This document shows, in pieces, positions 50,588 to 59,900 of a stretch of DNA of 64,000 nt. The stretch is from RYN-230 sp963837515. Its GTDB lineage: Bacteria; Actinomycetota; Actinomycetes; Streptosporangiales; Streptosporangiaceae. The notes under the pieces are model-generated. The model did no database searches, had not been told where the DNA came from, and saw only the letters and a program-made list of their open reading frames with translations. A program made the position numbers and the translations under genes. The stretch spans positions 62,001 to 126,000 of the forward strand of contig CAWINT010000012.1 of the NCBI GenBank assembly GCA_963837515.1. Direction: 5' to 3'. Every line of letters begins with the position of its first letter. Position 1 is the first letter of the stretch.

Positions 50588-51981
50588 CTGCACTCTCCCG
50601 TGCATCTGGCGGCGCTGCCACTCCGCCCGCGGACCAGGCTGGATGCCCCGGCGACGGCTGCAGCCAGCGCCAGTGTAAGGAGAGCCAGTCGCGGGCCACC
50701 ACTACCGGCCAGGTGGAGGCACAGTGTCACCACCGCGACCCCCAGCGCGGTCCCCAGCCCGCGCGCCATGTTGACCAGGCCGCCTCCGGTAGCCGACATC
50801 CGGGCTGGGATCGCGGCCATGATGGCGGAATTGTTGGCCGGGATGAACACTCCCAGGCCGGCGCCGGTGATCAGCAGCAGCGCGCCGGCCAGCGGGACCG
50901 AATGCGGCGCGGTGAGCAGCCCGGCACACCCGGCCGCCGATGCCATGGCCCCGGCCATTCCGCGCCAGCGCGGCCCGAGCCGGGCCGGAAGCACCCGTTC
51001 GATGGCCAGCGCCCCGAAGGCGAACCCGGCGGGCAGGCAGGTCAGCACCAGGCCAGCCAGTCCCCTGGTGCCCAGCACGTGAGGGAAGAGCGCCAGCGGC
51101 CCGAACAGCACCAGGTACCCGCACAACGCTCCCACCAGGCCGGCCGACACCGCGGGTGGCCGCAGCACCGCCAGGTTCACTAGCGGGCTGGCCGCATGCC
51201 GTTCCCGCCACCCGAACCCAGCGACCGCGGCTGCCGCCACGACGGCCAGCGCAGCGGCTGCCCACCCCGGCAGGGGAAGCCCGGAGACCGCCGACAGGGC
51301 CAGCAGCAACGACGTGGAGGCCAGCGCCAGCAGTCCCAGCCCGCCATAGTCGAACCGGCCCAGCGGGGTGTGCTCCCGGGTCCGCTGCAGCAGGAACCGC
51401 CCGGCCACCATGGCTGCGATCCCGACCGGCACGTTCACCCAGAACACCGCCCGCCAGCCAGCCGAGCTCACCAGCAGCCCGCCCAGCGCCGGGCCGGCCG
51501 CCAGGCCGAGGGCCTGCGCGGCGGCCTGCACGCCCAGCGCGGCCCGCATCTTCGCCCGCGGCATGCTGGTCACCACCAGCGCCACGCTGTTGGCCTGCAG
51601 CATGGCGGCGCCGATGGCCTGCACCACCCGGAAGCCGACCAGCCAGCCCAGCCCCGGCGCCAGGCCGCAGGCCGCCGAGGCGGCGGTGAACACCCCGAAA
51701 CCGTAGACGTAGACCGCCTTGCGGCCGACGGCATCGGCCACCCGCCCGGCCGCCGCCACCAGCCCCACCAGCGCCAGCAGGTAAGCCAGCGACACCCACT
51801 GCACCGCGGCCAGCGGCGCGGCGAACTCGCGCTCCAGCGCCGGGAACGTCAGCAGCACGATGCTCGCGTCCAGCTGGCCCATGAACGCGCCGAAGCACAC
51901 CGTAGCGACCGCGAACCACCCCGCCCGCGGATGCTCCCGCACCACCCGCGGCCGCGGCCGCTCGACCAGAATCCCGGGCAC
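50584..51981 (-). CDS. MFS drug exporter, DHA2/EmrB-QacA type
   Basis: 465 residues from GTG 51981 (AGGAG 4 nt upstream; TTG 51996 adds five residues). About 14 helices; motif A GRVADAVGRKAVYV between helices 2 and 3, and motif C-like ALGLAAGPALGGLLV in helix 5, mark it as an antiporter of the 14-helix DHA2 family. Proton-driven export of a drug or metabolite. Co-transcribed with the MarR regulator. Confidence 0.9.
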   Translation of the reverse strand: MPGILVERPRPRVVREHPRAGWFAVATVCFGAFMGQLDASIVLLTFPALEREFAAPLAAVQWVSLAYLLALVGLVAAAGRVADAVGRKAVYVYGFGVFTAASAACGLAPGLGWLVGFRVVQAIGAAMLQANSVALVVTSMPRAKMRAALGVQAAAQALGLAAGPALGGLLVSSAGWRAVFWVNVPVGIAAMVAGRFLLQRTREHTPLGRFDYGGLGLLALASTSLLLALSAVSGLPLPGWAAAALAVVAAAAVAGFGWRERHAASPLVNLAVLRPPAVSAGLVGALCGYLVLFGPLALFPHVLGTRGLAGLVLTCLPAGFAFGALAIERVLPARLGPRWRGMAGAMASAAGCAGLLTAPHSVPLAGALLLITGAGLGVFIPANNSAIMAAIPARMSATGGGLVNMARGLGTALGVAVVTLCLHLAGSGGPRLALLTLALAAAVAGASSLVRGRSGSAARCTGECR

Positions 51982-51999
51982 GACTCTCCTGCACAATCA

Positions 52000-52032
52000 T
52001 TCTGGAACAGAACTATTCGTATCCCACGATAC
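52000..52032 (-). promoter_or_regulatory. Two palindromes before the MFS-MarR operon
   Basis: TTCTG-GAA-CAGAA (52000-52012) and GTATC-CCAC-GATAC (52019-52032), 19 bp and more upstream of GTG 51981. Likely MarR operators overlapping the promoter. Sequence 52033-52213 to the right shows no gene. Confidence 0.55.
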
Positions 52033-52213
52033 ACAGGCCAGCGAGCCAGGTGGCCACCGGATCTCCAGCGGGTCTAATCCTTATATGCCGACTCAGCAGA
52101 TGGGTAACGAGGAGATAGCTGCTCCTGTGCTAGTTCTGTGGCAGAGCAATAATGCGCTACTGACGGCGACCTGCCCGGAGCGGCGGGGCGGCCACGACGA
52201 CCTGTTCTTGGTG

Positions 52214-52993
52214 TCACGCGAGCCTCGGCACGCTGCGGGCCAGGGTGTACCCCGCGACCACCACGATCAGCAGCGTGAACGCCGCGCTGAGCCGCTGGGG
52301 GTTGACTCGCCCGGCCAGCCGGGTGCCGGCCAGCGTGCCGAGGACGGCCGCGCCGGTGAAGATGGCAACCAGAGCCCAGTCGAGCGAGAGCGCACCGTGC
52401 GCGGCGCGGGTGGCCAGCGCCGCCGCGCTGTTCAGCGCGATCACGACCAGCGAGGTGCCGGCCGCGACCGGCATGTCGAAGCCGAGCGCCAGGACCAGCG
52501 CGGGAACCACCACGAATCCGCCGCCGACACCGAAGAACCCGGTGACCAAGCCAACTCCGGTCGCCGCCGCGGCCACCACGACAGCCTGGCGGGTCCGGCT
52601 CCGCTCATCAGGTGCGGGCCCGGAGAGACGAGGCGCCCGGCGGCGGCGCAAGATCATGGTGGCCGCTACCACGAGCATGAGCACGGCGAACCCGGCCAGC
52701 AGCAGGCGGGCGGGGACGGCCGCGCTGGCCACCGAACCGACGTAGGACCCGAGGACGCCCAGCAGCCCGAACACCGCGCCGGTTCTGAGCCTGGCCCGTC
52801 CGGCCCGGGCGTGCGCGATGGCACCGACCACGGCGGCCAGCCCGACCACCAGGAGTGAGGCGGCCGTGGCCTGGTGCGGGCTCTGCCCGAGAAGATAGAC
52901 GAGGGCCGGGACCGTGAGGATGGAACCACCCCCGCCCAGTGCGCCCAGGCTCAGCCCGATCAGCAGCCCGGCGGCGATGGCCAGCGGCACCAC
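52214..52993 (-). CDS. TauE/SafE family exporter (sulfite/organosulfonate type)
   Basis: 259 residues from GTG 52993; an in-frame TAG lies at 52999, so this or GTG 52990 must be the start. Eight helices in two repeats: LAIAAGLLIGLSLGALGGGGSILTVPALVYLLGQSPHQATAASLLVVGLAAVVGA and the second GVGLVTGFFGVGGGFVVVPALVLALGFDMPVAAGTSLVVIALNS, the duplicated G-x-G-G-G signature of TauE/SafE. Preceded by a perfect CsoR/CstR-type operator (53103-53118), which ties it to sulfur or persulfide stress rather than general export. Confidence 0.92.
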   Translation of the reverse strand: MVPLAIAAGLLIGLSLGALGGGGSILTVPALVYLLGQSPHQATAASLLVVGLAAVVGAIAHARAGRARLRTGAVFGLLGVLGSYVGSVASAAVPARLLLAGFAVLMLVVAATMILRRRRAPRLSGPAPDERSRTRQAVVVAAAATGVGLVTGFFGVGGGFVVVPALVLALGFDMPVAAGTSLVVIALNSAAALATRAAHGALSLDWALVAIFTGAAVLGTLAGTRLAGRVNPQRLSAAFTLLIVVVAGYTLARSVPRLA

Positions 52994-53102
52994 CGGCTAC
53001 ACCACCAGATCCCCGGGCCGCGCCGGGAACAGCCGGCTCAGCCACCCGCTCACGCCACGTCTTCCGGCCGGCCGGCTCCGGGGACCACCGTTACCTCCTG
53101 AT

Positions 53103-53118
53103 ATACCCTAGGGGGTAT
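53103..53118 (-). promoter_or_regulatory. CsoR/CstR-type operator ATACCC-TAGG-GGGTAT
   Basis: A perfect ATACCC-N4-GGGTAT palindrome 110 bp upstream of the TauE/SafE start. This form is known for CstR-like persulfide-sensing and related CsoR-family repressors. A degenerate second copy (ATACCC-N4-CCGTAT) lies at 53163-53178. No CsoR-family gene is in the window, so the repressor would act from elsewhere. Nothing else is seen in 52994-53354. Confidence 0.7.
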
Positions 53119-53354
53119 CCGCATAGACCCTGAGGATAACCGGGATGAGTGCTCGGGCGCAAATACCCCCGCCCGTATGTGAGGGAGACCACGTCCGTGC
53201 GGACCCCTGGCGGGGGGTGCGGGACCTTCCCGCCTCCACCACCCAGCAGGCCCAACGGCCCTAACCCGGGACTGACCTCACCGGCAGGCCCAGCCAAGCG
53301 GCCCGGCAGCAGGGGAGCGGCCACCGGGGCGGCAGCGGGGGGCCCGGAACTGGT

Positions 53355-54011
53355 TCAGGCCAGGCCGCCATCGATGAAAGTGAAGGTGAGCTCGGCCAGC
53401 TGATGCCGCGTGGCCTCGGGCATATCGCGCAGGGGCCCCGGCCCGGTGAGCACGGCCAGCCCGTGGACCGCGGACCAGATGGGGTACTCGATGCCGTCGC
53501 GGCGCCGCCGGCCGAGCACACCGGCGTCGACCAGCTCGTCGAGCACGGCGCGGAGCTGGCCCAGAGGCGTGCGCTCCGGCCCGGTCGCGCCGTCCGGGGC
53601 GTCGTAGGCGTGCCGCTGCGGCAAGGCAAAGGCGGTTGCGAACAGCCCCGGTTCCTCGCGAGCGAACTGCAGGTAGGCGGCACCGATGGCGCCCAGCCGG
53701 CGGCGGGCCGCAGCGGGGTCGCCGTGCTGGCCCGGGACACGCGCAACGCCAGCGGCCATCCGGTCGGCGAGCTCCCGCATGGCCGCCGCGCAGACCGCGG
53801 CGAGGAGCTCGTCACGGTCGGCGAAGTGCCGGTAGGCGGCGTTCGGCACCACGCCCACCATCCGGGTCGCCTCGCGGAGAACCACGGCGTCCGGGCCACC
53901 GGTGCGGGCCAGCTCCAGCCCCGCGGCGACCAGCCCGTCCCGCACTGCGCCCCGCGGCCGTCGCCGCTGTTCCGCCGGGCGCGGCTCCGCTGCCGATCCG
54001 CTGGCTGCCAC
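53355..54011 (-). CDS. TetR-family regulator, divergent from carbonic anhydrase
   Basis: 218 residues from GTG 54011. The frame is open to 54071, but that extension would be encoded by the two operators, so the shorter start is preferred. HTH: VRDGLVAAGLELARTGGPDAVVLREATRMVGVVPNAAYRHFADRDELLAAV, with the C-terminal WHG-type features QFAREEPGLFATAFALPQ. Probable repressor of itself and of the divergent carbonic-anhydrase gene. Confidence 0.88.
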   Translation of the reverse strand: MAASGSAAEPRPAEQRRRPRGAVRDGLVAAGLELARTGGPDAVVLREATRMVGVVPNAAYRHFADRDELLAAVCAAAMRELADRMAAGVARVPGQHGDPAAARRRLGAIGAAYLQFAREEPGLFATAFALPQRHAYDAPDGATGPERTPLGQLRAVLDELVDAGVLGRRRRDGIEYPIWSAVHGLAVLTGPGPLRDMPEATRHQLAELTFTFIDGGLA

Positions 54012-54028
54012 CGCGTCAGGATAGCAAT

Positions 54029-54071
54029 GTGGACAGCGTCCACCGTTGCCGTTATTGTGGACAGCGTCCAC
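54029..54071. promoter_or_regulatory. Two identical operators GTGGACAGCGTCCAC
   Basis: Perfect 15-bp inverted repeat GTGGAC-AGC-GTCCAC at 54029-54043 and again at 54057-54071, 28 bp apart, in the 152-bp divergent gap between TetR and carbonic anhydrase. The 13 bp between them are AT-richer (TTATT). Strong candidate for the TetR binding sites. Confidence 0.75.
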
Positions 54072-54163
54072 AACGATAGGGAGCTCCCGACATCGCGGCC
54101 CGCCACGGCGTGCGCGACGGCCACCGCCAACCGGTAACCCGTATCCCTTGACAGGAGAACACC

Positions 54164-54703
54164 ATGACCAGGATGGCCCCCCTGCTCCAGCGCAACGAGC
54201 AGTTCTCTCGTGCTTACACCCCGGTTCCGCTCGGCCTGCCCACGGCGCAGCTACTCGTCGTCACCTGCCTCGACCACCGGGTTGACCCGGCCATCGTCCT
54301 TGGGCTCCAGCTCGGCGAGGCTCCTGTCATCCGCAACGCGGGTGGGCGCGTCACTCAGGCGGTCATCGACGATGTCGCGTACCTGGCCTTCCTCGCCGAG
54401 CGGCTGTCCGGGGGCCAGGACACGGCTGACCGGCTCTTCGAAGTGGCGGTCATCCACCACACCCAATGCGGAACCGGCTTTCTCGCCGACCCCGGTTTCC
54501 TGCACCAGGCCGCCGGAGCGACCGGCCTTTCTGAGGCCGCGCTGCACGCCTCCGCCGTCGCCGACCCGCACGCCACCGTCAAGGCCGATGTCGAGCGCCT
54601 GCTCACCTCCCCCTTGCTCACGCCGAAGGTAAGCGTCTCGGGCCACGTCTACGACGTGGCCAGCGGGCGCGTCACCACCGCCATCGACGCCCGCTACCCA
54701 TAG
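54164..54703 (+). CDS. Beta-class carbonic anhydrase
   Basis: 179 residues, AGGAG 6-7 nt before ATG 54164. Zinc and catalytic residues: Cys35, Asp37 and Arg39 in VTCLDHRVDP, then His99 and Cys102 in IHHTQCG, and the GGRVT turn after NAG. Length and motifs fit the small type-II-like or plant-type beta carbonic anhydrases common in actinobacteria. Converts CO2 and bicarbonate in the cytoplasm. Control by a dedicated TetR repressor is unusual for this enzyme. Confidence 0.9.
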   Translation: MTRMAPLLQRNEQFSRAYTPVPLGLPTAQLLVVTCLDHRVDPAIVLGLQLGEAPVIRNAGGRVTQAVIDDVAYLAFLAERLSGGQDTADRLFEVAVIHHTQCGTGFLADPGFLHQAAGATGLSEAALHASAVADPHATVKADVERLLTSPLLTPKVSVSGHVYDVASGRVTTAIDARYP

Positions 54704-54788
54704 TGGCCCGCCCAGCCGGCACATGGCACCGGTCCTCTGGACAGGAACGGTGGCCACCCGGAGAGTGATGGGATGACCGCACGCCTGT

Positions 54789-55048
54789 TACGCCCTGCCG
54801 GGCTGGTGGCGTAAGGGAATCGGCCGGCGGTTGCTGGCTTCCGCCGTCGGCGCGCTACAGGAGCAGGACAGGGCCGACATCAGCCTGTGGGTGCTGGCGG
54901 GCAACCGGCCGGCACGCCGGTTCTACGAGACGAGCCAGTTCCGGCCGGACGGCAGGCACCAGCTACTGGATCTGGGCGGGCCTGTCCCGAAGTGCGCTAC
55001 CAGCGGAAGGTCGGACGTTGCCGCCACGACGAATACGGCAACCCGTGA
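54789..55048 (+). pseudogene. C-terminal remnant of a GNAT acetyltransferase
   Basis: YALPGWWRKGIGRRLLASAVGAL gives the acetyl-CoA loop (R/Q-x-x-G-x-G/A form) and LWVLAGNRPARRFYETSQFRPDG the closing strand-helix of GNAT proteins. The N-terminal half is absent and the end (VRYQRKVG) lies in a second frame, so a truncation plus a frameshift near 55000. Confidence 0.65.
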
Positions 55049-55113
55049 CGCGCCCGGTACACCGGCTCCAGGAGTTCCCTGCGCCTTAATAATCACGCAT
55101 GCGCGAACGCGGC

Positions 55114-55353
55114 TCAACCCGTGGCCTGGCCGTAAGCCCGCGATTTACGCGCGATGATTGCGTCCGGGTGCTTATCCCAGGTCAGGAATTCAACCGGGCC
55201 GTTGAACCAGTGGCCCTGCGGGCACCTGATTTTGGCGCTCTCCAGCGGCCCCCCGGTCAACCCGGCGATGTACCGCGATTCCACCTCGGCGGGGAGCCCG
55301 CACCGCACCGACCCATCTGCATCGAGGTAAGCAGGACAGTCCAGGAACATCAT
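55114..55353 (-). CDS. Small cysteine-containing protein, possible zinc binder
   Basis: 79 residues from ATG 55353 (GGGAG upstream). FLDCPAYLDADGSVRCGLPAEVESRYIAGLTGGPLESAKIRCPQGHWFNGPVEFL has C-x(n)-C ... C-P-x-G-H, a plausible zinc-ribbon-like arrangement. Similar small proteins occur widely in actinobacteria with no known role. Single gene; 190 bp of featureless sequence follow before the ROK gene. Confidence 0.6.
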   Translation of the reverse strand: MMFLDCPAYLDADGSVRCGLPAEVESRYIAGLTGGPLESAKIRCPQGHWFNGPVEFLTWDKHPDAIIARKSRAYGQATG

Positions 55354-55572
55354 GAGGTTTTTCTCCCGATTACCCGGCCGCATCGGCCGTCCGGAACTGG
55401 CTCGGGCCAGGAAATCCTCATCCTGGCGCCGAGCCCTTGCGGATAAGAGCGCTGCACGGTGTCCTGATACGCCCGGGCCGGAGTCAATGCCACTTAGCCT
55501 GGGGTGATCTTTGGGTCCGGGGTGTGTCGCGGCGTGGTGTTGTGGCTGGTGGCCGGCCTGATCGCGGCTCCT

Positions 55573-56745
55573 TTAGAGCAGCGTCATCCGCTGCGTGACG
55601 AGGGTGACCGCGCCTAGCACCTGTGCCTGTTCGCCAAGAGCTCCTGCGACCACCCGGACCGGGGTCTTGCGCAGCGGCGGCATCGCGTTGGCCAGAGCGT
55701 CGCGCACGGCGTCCAGCAGCGCAGCGCCAGCCTCGGAGATTTCACCGCCGATGATGACCAGGGCGGGGTCGAGCACGGTGCATACCGGGGCGAGCGCGCC
55801 TCCGATTGCGCGGCCGGCATCGGCCATCACGCGCCGGACTCCTGGGTCGCCGGCCCGGGCCAGGGCGATAACCTCCGGGAGGGCGGTGCGTGCCCCACGG
55901 GTGAGTGTCAGCGCCGCTGTGAGGGCCCGTGCCCCTGCGACCGTCTCCAGGCAGCCGCGGTTGCCGCAGCGGCAAACGTACCCGTTGGGCATCACGGTGA
56001 CGTGCCCGAGTTCCCCGGCACGCCCCGTGAACCCCTCATAAAGCCGGCCATCGAGGACCAGTCCTGCCCCGACCCCGTCCGAGAGCATCACGTAGAGGAA
56101 GTGATCCGTGTCTTGAGCGGCGCCGAACCGGCGCTCGGCGATGGCCCCGAGGTTGGCGTCGTTGCCAACCTCAACGGGCAGGCCGGTCCGGCCCTGGAGG
56201 TCACTCACCACATCGACGCCTCGCCAGTCCGGCAGGATCGGTCCGGCCGCCACCGCATTATTTGCGGACGTCGTGGGCGCGGAAACCGCCACGCCGAGGC
56301 CCACGATGCGGCCCGGATTCAGCCCGGCCTGGCCGATGAGATCGAGCGCGGCCGCTCCGGTGTAAGCGAGTGCATCCGTCGGCTCGTGGTCGACGTCGAG
56401 TTCGGTGGTCGTTTCGGCGATTACGCCGCCGGCCAGGTCGGCCAGCCCGACGCGGACGTGGTCGTGGGCCAGGTGTACCCCGACCGCGCCGCCGCCCGCA
56501 GGGTTGAAGGTCAGCAGCACCGCGGGGCGGCCACTGCGCGTGATGGCGTCCGGCCGCTCGGCGAGTTCGACGACGACGCCTTCCTGAAGGAGCACCCGGA
56601 CCAGGTCCGAGACGGTCGTGGCCGAAAGCCCGGTCTGCCTGGCGATCTCGGGCCGGCTCGTGGTGCCGTGCTGGCGGAGCACTGCTAGGACCCGCTGCCG
56701 ATTGCCCTGTCGCAGCCCGGTGAGGGAGCCTGGCGATCTCCGCAT
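55573..56745 (-). CDS. ROK-family transcriptional regulator
   Basis: 390 residues from ATG 56745. N-terminal winged helix RQGNRQRVLAVLRQHGTTSRPEIARQTGLSATTVSDLVRVLLQEG, then the ROK fold: VGVHLAHDHVRVGLADL, EVGNDANLGAIAE, LYVMLSDGVGAGLVLDG, and the ROK zinc motif CRCGNRGCLE. The sugar-kinase catalytic DxGxT region is replaced, as in NagC/XylR-type repressors. Divergent from the secreted GH3 enzyme at 56941, so it probably senses the sugar that enzyme releases. Confidence 0.92.
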   Translation of the reverse strand: MRRSPGSLTGLRQGNRQRVLAVLRQHGTTSRPEIARQTGLSATTVSDLVRVLLQEGVVVELAERPDAITRSGRPAVLLTFNPAGGGAVGVHLAHDHVRVGLADLAGGVIAETTTELDVDHEPTDALAYTGAAALDLIGQAGLNPGRIVGLGVAVSAPTTSANNAVAAGPILPDWRGVDVVSDLQGRTGLPVEVGNDANLGAIAERRFGAAQDTDHFLYVMLSDGVGAGLVLDGRLYEGFTGRAGELGHVTVMPNGYVCRCGNRGCLETVAGARALTAALTLTRGARTALPEVIALARAGDPGVRRVMADAGRAIGGALAPVCTVLDPALVIIGGEISEAGAALLDAVRDALANAMPPLRKTPVRVVAGALGEQAQVLGAVTLVTQRMTLL

Positions 56746-56811
56746 GAACGGATCGTAGCCGGGCGGGCAGTTGGTACGGGCCACGGACGAATTACCCGCC
56801 AATCCGTAACA

Positions 56812-56849
56812 GTTAATCCTTGACCCGCATTAATCCCCAGGTTTAGTGT
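56812..56849 (+). promoter_or_regulatory. Promoter and TTAATCC repeats before the GH3 gene
   Basis: TTGACC (56820-56825) and TAGTGT (56844-56849) form a sigma-70-type promoter with 18-bp spacing. TTAATCC at 56812-56818 and TAATCC at 56831 flank the -35, a plausible ROK operator. The segment is clearly AT-richer than its neighbours. Confidence 0.5.
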
Positions 56850-56940
56850 TCGTGGCGCCGGAGGTCCGCATCGTGACGGTGATGACCTGCCGCGCACAGT
56901 CGGGCGGCCCCAGCCTCCCCAGGGACGATCGAGGTGCGAA

Positions 56941-59900
56941 GTGCGCAAATGGTTGTCCCCTCTCGCCGTGGCAGGCGCGCTGCTGGCCAGCACGCTCAGT
57001 GGGGCGAGTCAGCCCGTGGCCGCCGCGCCCGCCAGGCCGGCCGCGACCAGGGCGCCGATCTACCTCAACCCTGCCTATTCGCCGGTTGAGCGCGCCACCG
57101 ACCTGGTGTCGCGGATGACCCTGGCGGAGAAGGCCGCACAGATGGACAGCAGCCGCGCACCTGCCATTCCCCGCTTGGGGGTCGCGGCCTGGGGCTGGTG
57201 GAACGAGTCCAATCACGGCGTCAACGCGCTGACCACGACGCCGTCCGGCAACGCGACGACCCTCACCAATACCACGTCGTACCCGTCGGACCTGTCCCTG
57301 GGTAGCACCTGGAATCCCAGCCTCGTCTACCAGGAGGCCGGGATGATCGGCGATGAGGCCCGTGAGGTCGCGCCGAACAATACCGAGAACCTCGACTTCT
57401 ACGCGCCGACCGTGAACCTGACACGTGACCCGCGGTGGGGCCGCAACGACGAGTCCTGGAGCGAGGACCCGCTGCTTACCGCCGACCTCGCCGCACAGTA
57501 TGTCGACGGACTGCAGGGCCAGACGCAACAAGGCGTCCTGCCACGCTCGGCCAACGGCTACTACAAGGCGATCGCCACCCTCAAGCACTACGCGGCGAAC
57601 AACAGCGAGGTCAACCGGCGTACCGGCTCGTCCGACATGGACCAGCGCACGCTGCGCGAGTACTACACCGCCCAGTTCGCCAGCATCATCCAGCAGAGCC
57701 ACCCCGGCTCGATCATGAGCTCGTACAACGAAGTCAACGGAGTGCCTGCCCCGGCGAGCGTCCAGCTGATAGACACCATGGCCCGTGAGACGTTCGGGTT
57801 TAACGGCTATTTCACTAGCGACTGCGATGCGATCTACGAAATCCAGGCCGGCCACCACTGGCAGCCGCCACAGGCATCCGCGCCGCTGGACCAGTACGGC
57901 CGGACCGCGTTCGCCAACTCCGCGGGCGAGGACCTGGACTGCAACGCCGGCTACTCCGACCAGTACAACTACGGCAACACCATCCCGACCGCGCTCGCCC
58001 AGCACATCACCACCCAGACCGACGTCTACAACGTGGGCGATGTCGACACCTCAGTCGTGCGGCTGTTTGCGGCCCGGATCGCGACCGGCGAGTTCGACGC
58101 CGAAAGCCAGGTGCCCTGGGTAAAGCAAGCCCGCGCCGCCCTCGGCGAGACCACCTGGGTGAACAGCAACGCCAACAACGCCGTGACCGAGACCCCGGCC
58201 CGGCTGGCGCAGGCACACGCAGTCGCCGACCAGAGCATCGTGCTGCTCAAGAACTCGGCCGGCCATGATGGCAAGCTGCTGCCGCTCAAGGTTCCCAGCT
58301 CAGGCCCGTACAAGATCGCGGTCATGGGCTACTACGCGAACCCTGGCGGGGGCATGTTCCTCGGCGGCTACTCCAGCATCCAGGGAGCGGCCGGGCAGGC
58401 CAAAGAAGTCAACGCCTACCAGGGCATCAAGGCGGCCGTCCAGGCGATCGACCCGCAAGCCACGGTCGACTACCTGCCCGGCGTCACGGGCGGGACGACG
58501 GGGGCGACGCTGACCACCGTCGACCAGGCCTCGATCAACGCGGCCGCGAACTACGACGCCGTCATCGTCGTGGCGGGCACCGACTCCAGCACCTCCGCCG
58601 AGGACCACGACCGGACCTCACTCGCCTTGCCGGGCGCGCAGGCGTCAATGATCAGCCAGGTGGAGGCGGCCAACCCGAACACCATCGTCTACCTGGAGAC
58701 TGTCGGTGAGGTGGACCTCTCCGGATTCCAGAGCACGACGCCGGCGCTGCTGTGGAGCTCGTACAACGGTGAAGAGCAGGGCAGCGCTCTTGCCGACGTC
58801 CTGCTCGGCAAGGCCAACCTGAGCGGCCATCTGCCCTTCACGTGGTATGCGAGCGAGAGCCAGCTGCCGCCGATCACGGACTACGCCATCCGGCCAACCG
58901 CGACGACCGACGGACGGACCTATCAGTACTTCACCGGCGACGTCAGCTACCCGTTCGGCTACGGACTGAGCTACGACGACTTCAAGTACTCGGACATCGA
59001 GGTCAGGCCCGGTGCGGTGACAGCCGACGGCACCATCACGGTCACGGCCAAGGTCACAAACAACGGAACCACGGTGGGTTCCGCGGTGCCCCAGCTCTAC
59101 GTCACCACACCGTTCGAGCCGGCTTCGGCGCAACGACCGATCAAGCGCCTTGAGGCATTCCAGAAGATCAGCCTCTGGCCACGCCAGACCAAGACCGTCA
59201 CCTTCCACGTCAAGGCCTCCTCGCTGGCATTCTGGAATGAAAGCGAGAACAAGTACGTCGTCGATTCCGGTGATTACGGATTGCAGGTCAGTTCCTCGAG
59301 CGCCGACTCCGACATCGAGCTGACCGCCTCAGTGAAGGTCATCGGCCACACCGTCGAGACCCCGGCGGTCGTGACCGCCAAGCCGATCGAGACCGGCGAC
59401 CAGCAGAATCACGTCGCGCAGCGGGTGATGTTCGACAGCAACACCACAATCGACCCGCAACTGACCGTGTCCATGAACGACCAGAGCCTGTACGGCTACA
59501 TCACCGAGGGCCAGAGCACGCCGCTGCCCCCCGGGATGCAGGTGCAGTACTCCTCCAACCGGGACGACGTCGTCCGGGTCGGGCACGGCACGCTGCGCGC
59601 CGTCGGAAGCGGCATCGCCACGATCACCGCAACGGTGAAATACCACGGCGCCGGGGCATCGACCGACTTCACCGTCAACGTCGCGCCGTTGCAGTTCACG
59701 TCCAACCCATCCGCGGTCTTCGAGGCGGGCAAGACGGGCAGCTTCGCCGTGACGACTAACTCGATGCCGACGGCGAAGCTGACGGAGTCGGGAGCGCTGC
59801 CTGCGGGCGTGACGTTCACCGACAACGGCGACGGGACGGCCACCATCTCAGGTACCGCGCCTTCGACGGTCGGCACTTACCCGATCACCATCACCGCTGC

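Noticed and set aside
53101..53120. CCCTAGGGGG near 53108 as a seventh copy of the CCTAGG module
   Set aside because: No GGGATG-type box at the 22-bp position on either strand, and the site fits the CsoR/CstR operator consensus perfectly.
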